In this document: positions 14,234 to 23,704 of the stretch, piece after piece
How the letters are laid out: the number at the start of each line of letters is the position of its first letter
Position numbering within the stretch: the stretch's first letter is position 1
From: an uncultured Pseudoclavibacter sp.
Lineage (GTDB): Bacteria; Actinomycetota; Actinomycetes; Actinomycetales; Microbacteriaceae
Assembly: GCA_946221025.1 (NCBI GenBank)
Contig: CAMIMS010000015.1
Span: forward strand, 1 to 38,573
Direction of reading: 5' to 3'
DNA length: 38,573 bases
Translations under genes and position numbers: made by a program
The notes under the pieces: model-generated
The model's database searches: none
Told to the model about the DNA's origin: nothing
Seen by the model: the letters and a program-made list of their open reading frames with translations, nothing else

Positions 14234-15450
14234 CCGAATCCGCTGCTGCCCCGACGAAGCACGCGCTTGCCATCGACGGCCAGCGCGTGCTCATTGACGC
14301 GACCGCCATGCCGCCGCAGCTCGGCGGTGTCGGTCGGTACCTCGAGGGCCTGCTGCAGGGCTTCGAGACGATCGGGTTTCATCCGTGGGTGGTCGCCAAG
14401 CCCGCTCACGTGCGGTACTTCCGAAAGATCGCGCCGTCGGCCAGGTACCTTCGCTCATCCTCGTGGCTGACGCTTCGCGGAGGCCGCTTCCTGTGGGAGC
14501 AGACCTTCCTGCCGAAGCTCGCTCGCGAAATCGGTGCCGACATCATCCACTCGCCGCACTACACATTTCCGCTGAACTTCGAGGGCGGCCGAGTCGTCAC
14601 CATTCACGACGCGACCGTTATGACCGACCCGCAAACCCACTCGCGCACGAAGGCGCGGTTCTTCTCGTGGTGGCTGGCGCGCGGGTACCGCGAGGACATC
14701 ACGCTGGTCGCCCCCAGTCACGCGACGGCGGATGAGGTGACCGGCTCAATCGGCGAGCCGAAGAACCCCGTGCAGGTGGTTTACCACGGCGTTGACGCCG
14801 AAACGTTCTGCGAGCCGAGCGCGGATGATATCGAGGCGTTTCGCCAGGCGGTGGGCCTGAAGCCCGGCCAGCCCTGGATCGCGTTCCTTGGCACGATCGA
14901 GCCGCGCAAACAAGTTCCAGACCTCATTCGCGCCCACGCGAAGCTCACCGCCGAGGACCCGACCACGCCCGTGCTGCTCATCGGCGGCCAGCGCGGATGG
15001 GACCTCGAAGCCATTCACATGCTCGATCAGAAACCCGACCGCGTGATCGAGCTCGGCTATCTCGAGCTCGAACAGTTGCGGGCGCTGCTCGGCGGCTCCG
15101 AGTTCGTCGTGTACGCCTCGCTCGCCGAAGGGTTCGGCCTGCCGGTGCTGGAGGCCATGCAGTGCGGCGCGGCGGTGATCACGACGCGCTCCACATCCCT
15201 GCCGGAGGTCGGCGGTGACGTGGCCGCATACGTCGACGGCACCGGAGTCGATGCACTCGCGGCAACGATGCGCCACCTCCTCGACGACGAGGATGAGCGA
15301 CGCGAACGCGCAGAGGCCGGGCCCGGGCGCGCGGCCGAGTTCACGTGGACCCGCGCGGCGATCGGGCACCTGGAGGCGTATGCGCTCGAGGCGAAGCGGC
15401 GTGAGCGGGCCCGGTCGTCCGGGGCGGCGAGTTCGCGCGCGCGGCGGTGA
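14230..15450 (+). CDS. GT4-family glycosyltransferase
   Basis: The protein has 406 aa, starting at a GTG whose GTGA overlaps the preceding stop, so translation is probably coupled. It has the two Rossmann-like halves of a GT-B enzyme. The N-terminal half has the glycine loop PPQLGGVGRYLEGLL, IHSPHYTFPL and VVTIHDATVM. The C-terminal half has WIAFLGTIEPRKQV, VLLIGGQRGWD, VIELGYLELEQLRALL, and the E-x7-E signature EGFGLPVLEAM (about 300-308). Retaining GT4 enzymes of this type add sugars to lipid-linked chains on the inner membrane face. A basic, Ala/Arg/Ser-rich tail ends the protein. The sugar donor cannot be told. Confidence 0.9.
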   Translation: MTESAAAPTKHALAIDGQRVLIDATAMPPQLGGVGRYLEGLLQGFETIGFHPWVVAKPAHVRYFRKIAPSARYLRSSSWLTLRGGRFLWEQTFLPKLAREIGADIIHSPHYTFPLNFEGGRVVTIHDATVMTDPQTHSRTKARFFSWWLARGYREDITLVAPSHATADEVTGSIGEPKNPVQVVYHGVDAETFCEPSADDIEAFRQAVGLKPGQPWIAFLGTIEPRKQVPDLIRAHAKLTAEDPTTPVLLIGGQRGWDLEAIHMLDQKPDRVIELGYLELEQLRALLGGSEFVVYASLAEGFGLPVLEAMQCGAAVITTRSTSLPEVGGDVAAYVDGTGVDALAATMRHLLDDEDERRERAEAGPGRAAEFTWTRAAIGHLEAYALEAKRRERARSSGAASSRARR

Positions 15451-15454
15451 AGCC

Positions 15455-16645
15455 GTGCAACTTCGCATCCTGCTCACGCAGCTGACCGCTCAGGTGCCGG
15501 GCGGCATTGGCCGCTACACCGAAGAGCTGACCCGCGCGATGCTCGAGAATCGCCCGAACGGATGGCAGGTTGAAGGGGTCATCGGCAGAGTCGGCACTGA
15601 TGAGCGCCGGCGCGTGCACGAGGCGCTTCCGGGCCTCGACGCGCTTCGCTCGCTGCGCCTGCCGAACCGGGCACTCTCCGAATCGTGGCGGCGGGGCTTG
15701 CTCGTTTCGGGCGTGGGTCGGGGCGCGGATGCAGTCTTCGCACCGAGCCTGCTCGCGCCGCTGGGGCCCGGCGCCGCACCGACGGTCGTGACGATTCACG
15801 ATGCGGTTCCGTGGACGAGACCCGAAACGCTCACGCCCAGAGGGGCTGCCTGGCACCGCGACATGGGCGCTCGCGCGGGTGTTCACGCCGCGGTGGTCAC
15901 GGCGCCGACCGGCGCGGTCGCCGAGGAACTTCGCGGGCTCATTCATCCCCGGGGGCTGCTCGAGGTCGTGCCGGGCGCTCCGAGCGGCGATTTCTCACCG
16001 AGACCGGATGCGGCGCTTCAAGCGGTTCGCGAGCGATTCGCGCTGCCCGATCGGTTCATCCTGGCCGTTGGCACGCTCGAGCCGCGAAAACGGCTCGCAT
16101 CCCTCATCCGGTGCCTGGCAGACGCGCGGTTCGACGCCGACCCGGTGCCGCTCGTGATCGCGGGGCCCGAGGGGTGGGGTGGCGTGCGCGTGGACGAAAT
16201 CGCGCAGCAGGCGGGACTTCGGCAGGGGCGTGTGCGGGCGCTCGGGCGCGTGAGCGATGAGGAGCTCGTAGCGCTCTACCAACTCGCCACCGTGACGGCG
16301 ATGCCGAGCGCGGATGAGGGATTCGGGTTGCCGGTGATCGAGGCGATGGCTTCGGACTGCCCGGTCGTGCACTCCGATGCGCCCGCCCTCATCGAGGTCG
16401 CCGATGGCGCTGGCGTTTCAGTCGAGCGCGAGCGAGCGGATGAAGACGAATCGGTGTTCGAAGCGAGGCTCGCCGAGGTGCTCCAGCGCGTGCTCAGCGA
16501 TGATGCGCTTCGCGCGGAGCTGTCGAAACGCGGTCGCGCACGGGCGAGCGAGTTCAGTTGGGAGCGGTCGGCTAAGCGGATGTGGGAACTCATTGAGAAC
16601 GTGGTCACCGATAGCCGCGCGGCAAGCGGGAGGGAAGCGCGATGA
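15455..16645 (+). CDS. GT4-family glycosyltransferase
   Basis: The protein has 396 aa from the GTG at 15455, five bases after the previous stop. The short gap and poor ribosome-binding site suggest coupled translation. GT-B features include LLTQLTAQVPGGIGRYTEELT, FAPSLLAPLGPG, TVVTIHDAVPW, FILAVGTLEPRKRLASLI, LVIAGPEGWGG, RVRALGRVSDEELVALY and the E-x7-E motif DEGFGLPVIEAM (about 287-296). It is similar in plan to the preceding GT4 gene and probably arose by duplication. It overlaps the next gene as ATGA. It probably adds another sugar to the same polymer; donor and linkage are unknown. Confidence 0.9.
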   Translation: MQLRILLTQLTAQVPGGIGRYTEELTRAMLENRPNGWQVEGVIGRVGTDERRRVHEALPGLDALRSLRLPNRALSESWRRGLLVSGVGRGADAVFAPSLLAPLGPGAAPTVVTIHDAVPWTRPETLTPRGAAWHRDMGARAGVHAAVVTAPTGAVAEELRGLIHPRGLLEVVPGAPSGDFSPRPDAALQAVRERFALPDRFILAVGTLEPRKRLASLIRCLADARFDADPVPLVIAGPEGWGGVRVDEIAQQAGLRQGRVRALGRVSDEELVALYQLATVTAMPSADEGFGLPVIEAMASDCPVVHSDAPALIEVADGAGVSVERERADEDESVFEARLAEVLQRVLSDDALRAELSKRGRARASEFSWERSAKRMWELIENVVTDSRAASGREAR

Positions 16646-17607
16646 GCGAGAACGAGAAGGCCGGAGACGCGCTTCGAACGCGCCTTGCACGCATTCGCGC
16701 GACGGTGCGCTCGCGGGGGCGGCGGTTCGCCGTCGAGCACCTGGGGCTCCCGCACGCCGAGGGAACGCGCGATGCGCCCGACTCGGTCGTTGCCGGCGAG
16801 GTGACGCGGTTGTGGCTCCGGGCGACGTTCAGCCGCGAGCGGGTCATTGATGAGCGGGGCGAGGCCGTGGTCGTGATGACCACGCACGGCGAGCGCATCC
16901 GCAATGCCTGGCTCGCCCTCGAATCGATCGGTCGGGGCGATGTGAAACCGGGCCGTCTCATCCTCTTTCTCGAGCATCCCATCGAGCGGCTACCGTGGCG
17001 GCTTCGCCGACTCGCGCGCCGCGGCGTTGAGATTCGCGCCGTGAAGCCGGGGCTCGGCGTGTACACGAAGTTCTGGCGCTACATCGAGTCCGGCGACAAT
17101 GCGCTCGACCGGCCGCTTGTCACGAGCGACGACGACATGATTTACCCCGCCGAGTGGCTCGCGGAGCTACTCGCAGCCCACGCCGCGCATCCGAACGACA
17201 TCGTCGCGCAGCGCGCGCACGTCATCGGAACGGATGGGAACGCACTCGCCGAGTACCGCACCTGGCAGCCGGTGCAGACCACCGAGCCGAGCTTCGCGCA
17301 CTTCGCGACGTCGGTCTCAGGGCAGCTGCTGCCGCCGCGCGTGCAGCGTGCGCTTCGGGCGCGCGGGCGTGCGTTCTTGGATGCGGCGCCGAAGGCCGAC
17401 GATGTGTGGTTGCACACGGTCGCGGTCGATGAGGGCATTCGCACCCGGCAGGTGTCGGACTCGTCGAAGAACTACCCGTTCGTGCCTGCCACCCAGGGCA
17501 CGGCACTGAACGTTGACAATGTGTTCGGTGGCGGCAATGACCGCCAGCTTCGCGCATCGCACACGCACGAAACGCTTCGGCGAATCCTCGGCGATGCTCG
17601 CGGCTAG
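16642..17607 (+). CDS. Putative GT-A-type glycosyltransferase
   Basis: The protein has 321 aa. The ATG at 16642 overlaps the previous stop (ATGA). The core reads VVVMTTHGERIRNAWLALESI, GRLILFLEHPIERLPWRLRRLARRGV, GVYTKFWRYIES and LVTSDDDMIYPAEWL (about 160-173), where the Asp run looks like a DxD metal site. Further on are AQRAHVIG and KADDVWLHTVAVDEGI. The order of strands and the acidic motif suit a GT-A glycosyltransferase of the polymer type often annotated only as 'glycosyltransferase'. It is the last gene of the rightward cluster, followed by a convergent nei2. Function beyond the fold is not supported. Confidence 0.72.
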   Translation: MSENEKAGDALRTRLARIRATVRSRGRRFAVEHLGLPHAEGTRDAPDSVVAGEVTRLWLRATFSRERVIDERGEAVVVMTTHGERIRNAWLALESIGRGDVKPGRLILFLEHPIERLPWRLRRLARRGVEIRAVKPGLGVYTKFWRYIESGDNALDRPLVTSDDDMIYPAEWLAELLAAHAAHPNDIVAQRAHVIGTDGNALAEYRTWQPVQTTEPSFAHFATSVSGQLLPPRVQRALRARGRAFLDAAPKADDVWLHTVAVDEGIRTRQVSDSSKNYPFVPATQGTALNVDNVFGGGNDRQLRASHTHETLRRILGDARG

Positions 17608-17643
17608 AGCCGCATGTCGCTGCCGCTCGACACGGCGAGGGTT

Positions 17644-17657
17644 GCGCTGGTGAGCGC
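17644..17657. terminator. Weak hairpin between convergent genes
   Basis: GCGCT-GGTG-AGCGC is a 5-bp GC stem with a 4-nt loop, sitting exactly between the convergent glycosyltransferase and nei2 stop codons. It could serve both directions, but it is short and has no U-tract. Confidence 0.25.
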
Positions 17658-18473
17658 TTAGGCCACAGGCAGCGGCTGGCAGCTCGGGCAGAAATAGCTG
17701 ACGCGGTCGTCTCGCTGGCGACCGCCGCGCGCCCCAGCCCCGTGCCGATCTTCGCGGATGCGCGTTCCGCAGCGAAGGCACGGCCGCCCGGCCCTCCCGT
17801 AGACGAAGGTGCGCCGCCCCGGGCGGGGATCGCCCGTCGTCGCCCGCTCAACGCGGTCGCGATTGGTGAGGATGAGCGTTCGCGCGAGTTCGACGATGCG
17901 CGCGGCTTCTCCCGCATCCGCAACCTGGGCACGCGGATGCGTGCCCAACAGGAAGCAGATCTCGTTCACGTACTCATTGCCGAGCCCCGCCACGGTGCGC
18001 TGGTCGAGCAGGGCCGCTGCGATCTCACGCTCCGGCTGATCGGCCAGTCGAATGGCGGCATCGGCCGCCATTGCCGCATCCCACTGCGGGTGCAAGAGGT
18101 CGGGGCCGAGGTGCCCGATCGCGTCCTGCTCGGATTCTCTCCGGATCAGTTCGAGCTCGGCCAGGTCGAAGCCGACCGCGACGATCCCCTTCGCGTTGAG
18201 AATGACGCGTGCCGTGTGCGCGGGGCGCTGCCATCGCTGCCCGGGGCGGTACAGATGCCACGACCCGTCCATGCCGAAGTGGGTGTGCAGCGTGATGTCG
18301 CCCATCCGGTGCAGGATGTGCTTTCCCACGGGCACGACCTCATCGGTCACCCGCCCCGACAGGTCGACGGTCGCGAGCTTCGGCACGCGAAAGTGGGATG
18401 CGGTGATCTCGCGCCCCGCCAGCGCCCGATTCAGGTGCGTGGCGGCGCGGTAGACGGTGTCACCCTCGGGCAT
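17658..18473 (-). CDS. nei2: Nei2-type endonuclease VIII (DNA glycosylase/AP lyase)
   Basis: The protein has 271 aa and starts MPEGDTV, so after Met removal Pro2 is the catalytic amine and Glu3 the acid. The Lys in VGKHILHR (about 51) matches the conserved loop lysine. THFGMDGSWHLY, LLDQRTVAGLGNEYVNEICFL (the helix-two-turns-helix with Asn) and the C-terminal zinc finger complete the Fpg/Nei plan. The zinc Cys pairs are at about 232/235 and 262/265, separated by 26 residues instead of the more usual 16 or so. The enzyme removes oxidised bases from DNA. It lies 90 nt downstream of lhr in the same direction; in mycobacteria lhr and nei2 are also neighbours. Confidence 0.92.
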   Translation of the reverse strand: MPEGDTVYRAATHLNRALAGREITASHFRVPKLATVDLSGRVTDEVVPVGKHILHRMGDITLHTHFGMDGSWHLYRPGQRWQRPAHTARVILNAKGIVAVGFDLAELELIRRESEQDAIGHLGPDLLHPQWDAAMAADAAIRLADQPEREIAAALLDQRTVAGLGNEYVNEICFLLGTHPRAQVADAGEAARIVELARTLILTNRDRVERATTGDPRPGRRTFVYGRAGRPCLRCGTRIREDRHGAGARGGRQRDDRVSYFCPSCQPLPVA

Positions 18474-18563
18474 GGTCGATCACACCCCTCGTGCATCGCC
18501 GCGGGGCACCCGGCGCTCGCACGCCGATCGCCTGACGGTCGGCGCTGTCGAACCGGCCCGCGA

Positions 18564-21500
18564 TCACAGCGGCGCCTTTGCTCGAAACCCCCGCGGGGTG
18601 CGTTGAAAACCGGCCTGCTCCATCCACGTCGCGATCGGGGTTCCCAAGATGTAGGCGCCGTTCGCTTTCTCGATCACGAGGTTCGGGATGCGTGCCCGGT
18701 GCACCGCATCCGCGAGGGATGCGGTCGCTGTGGCGAGCACCGACTCGTCATCGGTGAAGCTGAGGAGGGTTTTGCCGCCTCGTTCGACGTAGAGAATCAG
18801 CTGCCCGTCAACGATCGTGACGAGCCCGCCGGCCTTTCGCCCGGGGCGGTGGCCGGATGCAGACGTGCCGCTTGCGGTGCCCGCTGTGCCTGACTCGTCG
18901 GAGGACGACGGATCATCGGCACCCGCAGCGCCGCCGTTTCGATCTGGCCACGGCAGCGCCGCACCGAACGGGTTCGCGGGGTCGGTCGCTGCGAGCGTGA
19001 CCGCGTGATAGTCGGGCTCGGCGCCCGGGTCACGAGAGAACGTGCGGAGCCGGTCGATCGCCCCGGCGGTCGAGAACTGCGCCGCCCCCAGATGCTCGAT
19101 GAAGTACCCGCGCCGTGCTCGCCCCGATTCTTCGAACCCCGACAGCGCCCGGTACGCGACCGCGAAGCCGCCCGGCACCTGCTCGCTCACGACCGAGCCC
19201 TTCGTGACGACCCCGTACCGGTCGAGCAGCACATCACCGAGCGCCGCCGCCCGCTCGGTGGCGTCGGTCTCGCCAACGGGGCTGAGCGTCCAACGGCCGC
19301 TCGCGCTCGCGGGAATGCCGCCGCCCGCGAGCCGGGCCGCCCCCGAGCTTGGTCTCGTGCGCGCGAGCCGGCCGCGGGCGGCGCGTCTGGGTGCCCGGTG
19401 CGCGGCGGAGCTCGAACCGCCCGAGCCTCCCGTGACGAGCCCCCGAAGCGGTGCGACGGCATCGTTCGTGACCCGTCCCTGCCACACGAGGTTCCACAGG
19501 CCCGTGATCACGGGGGTGTCGTCCGGAACGTGAAGCGCCGACTGCAGTTCCCGGAAGAACATCGCCCCCTGCTGGCGGAGTGCTTCGAGGATGCGGCGCT
19601 CGATCTCATCCGGGTCGCCGGATGCGTGCGTCGGCAGGGTCAGTGCCGCGGTGTCGTCAAGGTGCAGGCTCACCCATCCGTCACCGCCGGGGATCGGGCC
19701 GTGCCCGACCCATCGCACCTCACCGGTCGCCGCGAGCTCATCGAGCATCGTGGGGGAGTAGTCGCGCACCCGCGCGGGCAGGATGAAGGTTTCGAGTGCC
19801 GATGCGGGCACGGGGCAACCGGCGAGCTGGTCGATAGCGGTGACGAGCCCATCCAGCCCCCGAAGGTCGCCTTCGGCGTGCTGCCACGCGGGAAGGAAGC
19901 GCGCGAAGGTTTCTTCGGTGACCGGTTCGATCTCGCTTCGAAGCGCTGCGAGCGAGCGCGACCGGATGCGGCGAAGCACCTCCGCGTCCACCCATTCCTG
20001 GCCCGTGGCGCCGGGCCGGAACTCGCCGTCGATGACGCGCCTGGTGACGGCTAGGCGCCCGAGCGCCTCCTGCACGACGGCGATGCCAACGCCGAGGCGT
20101 TCGCCGATATCGGCCGCGGCGAACGGCCCGTGGGTTCGCGCGTACCGGGTGACGAGGTCGCCGACCGGGTCGGGCACCGGCTCGATGAACGCGGTGGGCA
20201 CGCCGATGGGCAGCGGCACCCCGAGCGCGTCGCGGAGCCGTGCCGCGTCTTCGATCGCCGCGATTCGCTCTTCACCGGCGATGCGCACGCGGAGCGCACG
20301 CTTCGCGGCAATGAGCTCATCCACCCATCCGGACGCGGTTTCCCGCATGCGCCCGGCCCGCGCGGCGTCTTCGGCCGCGGGGTCGGGTGGCGCGTCGCCG
20401 GTGGGTGCGACGCTCGAGTCGTCGCTCGGGGATGCATCGGTCAAGGTTCCAACGTTCCCCAGCGCGTCAGCGTCGTCTCCCGTGACGTCGGGCTCTTCGC
20501 TCCTCGCCGCGATTTCGGCGACGGACAGCGGCCCGAGCAGGCGCAGCAGGTCTGCCGCGCCCTCCGCATCCCTCGCGCGACGCCCGGCAGCGAGGCGCTG
20601 CAGTTCCCGCTCGACCTGCCCGATCACGCCCCCGTCGAGCAGCTCGCGCAGCTCGACTTTGCCGAGCAGGTCCGCCAGCAGCCCCGCGTCGATCGCGAGC
20701 GCGGCGGCCTTGCGCTCCGCGAGCGGCGAGTCTCCCTCGTAGAGGAACGCGCCAACGTACCCGAATAGCAGCGTGCGCGCGTATGGAGAGGGATCGTCGG
20801 TCGCGGTCTCAATGACGCGCACTTCGCGCCGCTCGATGCGTTTGGCGAGCTCGCGCAGCGCCGGTAGGTCGTACACGTCGTTCAGCACTTCGCGCACTGT
20901 CTCGAGAATGATCGGGAACGTCGGGTGCTCGCGCGCCACATCGAGCAGTTGCGAGGCCTTCTGCCGCTGCTGCCACAGCGGTGAGCGCTTGCCAGGGTGC
21001 AGCCTTGGCAGCAGCAGCGCCCGTGCCGCCGCTTCGCGGAATCGCGACGCGAACAGGGCCGACCCGCCCACCTCGCGACTCACGACCGGCTCGATCTCAT
21101 CCGGGTCGAGGATGAACAGCTCAGCGCCCGGGGGCTCCGCATCGGCATCGGGCAGGCGCACAATGATGCCGTCGTCGGCGGCAATGACGCTCCCGTCGAC
21201 CCCGTAGCGCTCGGTGATGCGCGCGTTCACGATGAGCGCCCACGGTGCGTGCACCGATTTGCCGTAGGGGGAGTGCAGGATGAGACGCCAATCACCAAGC
21301 TCATCCCGGAACCGCTCAACCACCAGCTCGATGTCGCTTGGCACGCGGCCGGTGGATGCGCGCTGCTCGCTGAGATAGGCGATGAGGTTCGCGCGCGCCC
21401 GGTCATCCATGAGGGGCGCGAGCCCGGCAAGGTCTCCGGCGGCCTCGATGCCGAGGGAGCCCGACACGTCGTTGTCAGCGTCACGGTCAGACGCCGACCT

Positions 21501-23618
21501 CGCCGCTGGCGCTCGCGAGTTCCCGCCCGCGGGCAGCGCATTCGCGATTTCGCGCGTGATGCGCCCGATCGCCTCACCGAGTTCCGCCGGTCGCCCGAGC
21601 GCATCGCCCCGCCAGAAGGGGAGCTTTCCCGGCTCACCGAATGCGGGCACCACGAGCACTCGGTCGTGCGTGATCTCGGTGATGCGCCAACTGGTCGTGC
21701 CGAGTGCGAACACATCGCCGACACGCGACTCGTAGACCATCTCTTCGTCGAGTTCGCCCACGCGCCTCGATGCGCCGCGCGCCGATGCCGCCGAATCGCC
21801 CTCGGCCTCGCCCCCGGCGATGAACACGCCGAACATGCCGCGGTCGGGAATGGTGCCGCCGCTGGTGACGGCGAGCCGCTGTGCTCCGGGACGGGCACGA
21901 AGGGTTCCCTCATCGCGGTCCCACACCAGGCGCGGCCGCAGCTCACCGAACTGCTCGGAGGGGTATTTGCCGCTCACGAGGTCGAGCGTCGCCTCGTACA
22001 CCGAGCGCGGCAGGTTCGCGAACGGCGCCGCGCGGCGAACCGTGTCGAACCACTCCTCGACGTCGAGGTCGTCGGTGGCCGCCGCGGCGATGGTTTGCTG
22101 CGCGAGCACATCGAGCGGGTTCTCGATCTGCCGAAGCTGCTCGATTTCGCCGCTCAGCATGCGAAGCGCCACGACCCCCGAATGCAGCACATCGGCGCGG
22201 TGCTTCGGGTAGAGAGCACCGCGCGAGACCTCGCCGACCTGGTGGCCGGCGCGACCGAGGCGCTGCAGCCCCGAGGCGACCGATGGGGGAGCCTCCACCT
22301 GCAGCACGAGGTCGACATCGCCCATATCGATGCCGAGCTCCAGGCTCGAGGTGGCGACAACGCAGCGAAGCTCACCGGCCTTCAGCGCGTCTTCGACTTC
22401 GGCTCGCGCCTCCTTGGAAACACTGCCGTGATGCGCCCGGGCAAGGATGGGGGCCTCGCTAGCGGCAGAACCAGAATCTGGATGCCCGCTTCTGCGCCCA
22501 GCCGCTGCGTCCGGGTCGTGGCCGCGTGGCCTCTCCTGCGCATCCTGCGCGGCCACCTCAGCCTCAGCGGCTACCCGAGCCGCCCAGATCTCGTTCAGAT
22601 CGGCCGTGAGTCGCTCGGCAAGGCGCCGCGAGTTCGCGAACACGATCGTGGAGCGGTGCGCCGCGACCATATCGACGATGTCTTCTTCGATGAACGGCCA
22701 GATCGACCCCGCCTGCGGCTGGCCCGGATCGCGAAGCGAGCCCGCCGCCGACCCGGTCGTGAAGCCTCCCTCGGCAAAAGGGTCATCGGGATCGGCCTCC
22801 CGCGCCTGCGCGGCAGCCTTCGCGAGCCCGATATCGCTCATGTCCTCGACCGGCACCGAGACCCGCAGATCGAAGGCCTTCGAGCTTGGCGGAGCGACGA
22901 TCTCGACCGGATCGCGTCCGCCAACGAACCGAGCCACCTCCGAGAGCGGGCTCACCGTCGCCGAGAGGCCAATTCGCTGGGCCGGACGTTCGAGAAGGGC
23001 GTCAAGCCGCTCGAGCGTCAGGGCCAGGTGCGCGCCGCGCTTGGAACCGGCGACGGCATGCACCTCATCGAGAATCACCGTCTCAACGCCGGTGAGGGTC
23101 TGCCTCGCCTTCGAGGTGAGCATGAGGTACAGCGACTCGGGCGTCGTGATGAGAATGTCGGGCGGCTGGCGAAGCTGCCGGTTGCGCTCGGCCGCGGGGG
23201 TGTCGCCCGAGCGCACGGCGACCCGCGGCCGCGCCGTCTCAACGCCGAGGCGCAGCGCCGTTTGCGTGATGCCGACCAGCGGCGCGTGCAAGTTACGCTC
23301 CACATCGACCCCGAGCGCTTTCAGAGGCGAAATGTAAATGACCCGCGTGCGACCGCGCGGCCGCGCATTCGGTTCATCTCCCTCATCCGTCGGTTCAGGC
23401 GATGACGGGGCAGGAGGCGAATCGGCGCGGATGAGCTGATCGAGCGCCCACAAGAACGCCGCGAGCGTCTTACCGGAACCCGTCGGCGCGACCACGAGCG
23501 CATGCCGCCCGGCCGAGATCGCGCGCCACGCCTCGGTCTGCACGGCGGTGGGCTCACTGAACGCGCCACGGAACCACTCCCGGGTAGCCGGGGAGAACGG
23601 AGCGAGCGCGTCAGGCAT
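18564..23618 (-). CDS. lhr: Lhr-type ATP-dependent DNA helicase
   Basis: The protein has 1684 aa, close to the length of full-size actinobacterial Lhr (large helicase-related) proteins. The superfamily 2 core has a Q-motif Gln near 27, Walker A APTGSGKT (44-51), motif Ia SPLKALGVD, TPESLYLML, DEVH (184-187), SAT (219-221) and, after an inserted acidic segment, ATSSLELGIDMGDVD and QRLGRAGHQVG. A winged-helix and beta-barrel region follows, with HSPYGKSVHAPWAL. The long C-terminal half, with a Gly/Ser/Ala/Arg-rich linker (near VTGGSGGSSSAAHRAPRR), matches the Lhr C-terminal module. Lhr moves 3'-5' on single-stranded DNA and unwinds DNA or RNA–DNA duplexes in repair. The gene is followed by nei2. 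Confidence 0.95.
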   Translation of the reverse strand: MPDALAPFSPATREWFRGAFSEPTAVQTEAWRAISAGRHALVVAPTGSGKTLAAFLWALDQLIRADSPPAPSSPEPTDEGDEPNARPRGRTRVIYISPLKALGVDVERNLHAPLVGITQTALRLGVETARPRVAVRSGDTPAAERNRQLRQPPDILITTPESLYLMLTSKARQTLTGVETVILDEVHAVAGSKRGAHLALTLERLDALLERPAQRIGLSATVSPLSEVARFVGGRDPVEIVAPPSSKAFDLRVSVPVEDMSDIGLAKAAAQAREADPDDPFAEGGFTTGSAAGSLRDPGQPQAGSIWPFIEEDIVDMVAAHRSTIVFANSRRLAERLTADLNEIWAARVAAEAEVAAQDAQERPRGHDPDAAAGRRSGHPDSGSAASEAPILARAHHGSVSKEARAEVEDALKAGELRCVVATSSLELGIDMGDVDLVLQVEAPPSVASGLQRLGRAGHQVGEVSRGALYPKHRADVLHSGVVALRMLSGEIEQLRQIENPLDVLAQQTIAAAATDDLDVEEWFDTVRRAAPFANLPRSVYEATLDLVSGKYPSEQFGELRPRLVWDRDEGTLRARPGAQRLAVTSGGTIPDRGMFGVFIAGGEAEGDSAASARGASRRVGELDEEMVYESRVGDVFALGTTSWRITEITHDRVLVVPAFGEPGKLPFWRGDALGRPAELGEAIGRITREIANALPAGGNSRAPAARSASDRDADNDVSGSLGIEAAGDLAGLAPLMDDRARANLIAYLSEQRASTGRVPSDIELVVERFRDELGDWRLILHSPYGKSVHAPWALIVNARITERYGVDGSVIAADDGIIVRLPDADAEPPGAELFILDPDEIEPVVSREVGGSALFASRFREAAARALLLPRLHPGKRSPLWQQRQKASQLLDVAREHPTFPIILETVREVLNDVYDLPALRELAKRIERREVRVIETATDDPSPYARTLLFGYVGAFLYEGDSPLAERKAAALAIDAGLLADLLGKVELRELLDGGVIGQVERELQRLAAGRRARDAEGAADLLRLLGPLSVAEIAARSEEPDVTGDDADALGNVGTLTDASPSDDSSVAPTGDAPPDPAAEDAARAGRMRETASGWVDELIAAKRALRVRIAGEERIAAIEDAARLRDALGVPLPIGVPTAFIEPVPDPVGDLVTRYARTHGPFAAADIGERLGVGIAVVQEALGRLAVTRRVIDGEFRPGATGQEWVDAEVLRRIRSRSLAALRSEIEPVTEETFARFLPAWQHAEGDLRGLDGLVTAIDQLAGCPVPASALETFILPARVRDYSPTMLDELAATGEVRWVGHGPIPGGDGWVSLHLDDTAALTLPTHASGDPDEIERRILEALRQQGAMFFRELQSALHVPDDTPVITGLWNLVWQGRVTNDAVAPLRGLVTGGSGGSSSAAHRAPRRAARGRLARTRPSSGAARLAGGGIPASASGRWTLSPVGETDATERAAALGDVLLDRYGVVTKGSVVSEQVPGGFAVAYRALSGFEESGRARRGYFIEHLGAAQFSTAGAIDRLRTFSRDPGAEPDYHAVTLAATDPANPFGAALPWPDRNGGAAGADDPSSSDESGTAGTASGTSASGHRPGRKAGGLVTIVDGQLILYVERGGKTLLSFTDDESVLATATASLADAVHRARIPNLVIEKANGAYILGTPIATWMEQAGFQRTPRGFRAKAPL

Positions 23619-23704
23619 GGCTCACACTGTTCCACAGACCACCGACACCCCGAACCTGCGCACTCCGGAGGCGCAATGCCGGGGCGAAGGGGCAGAATGG
23701 CGGC

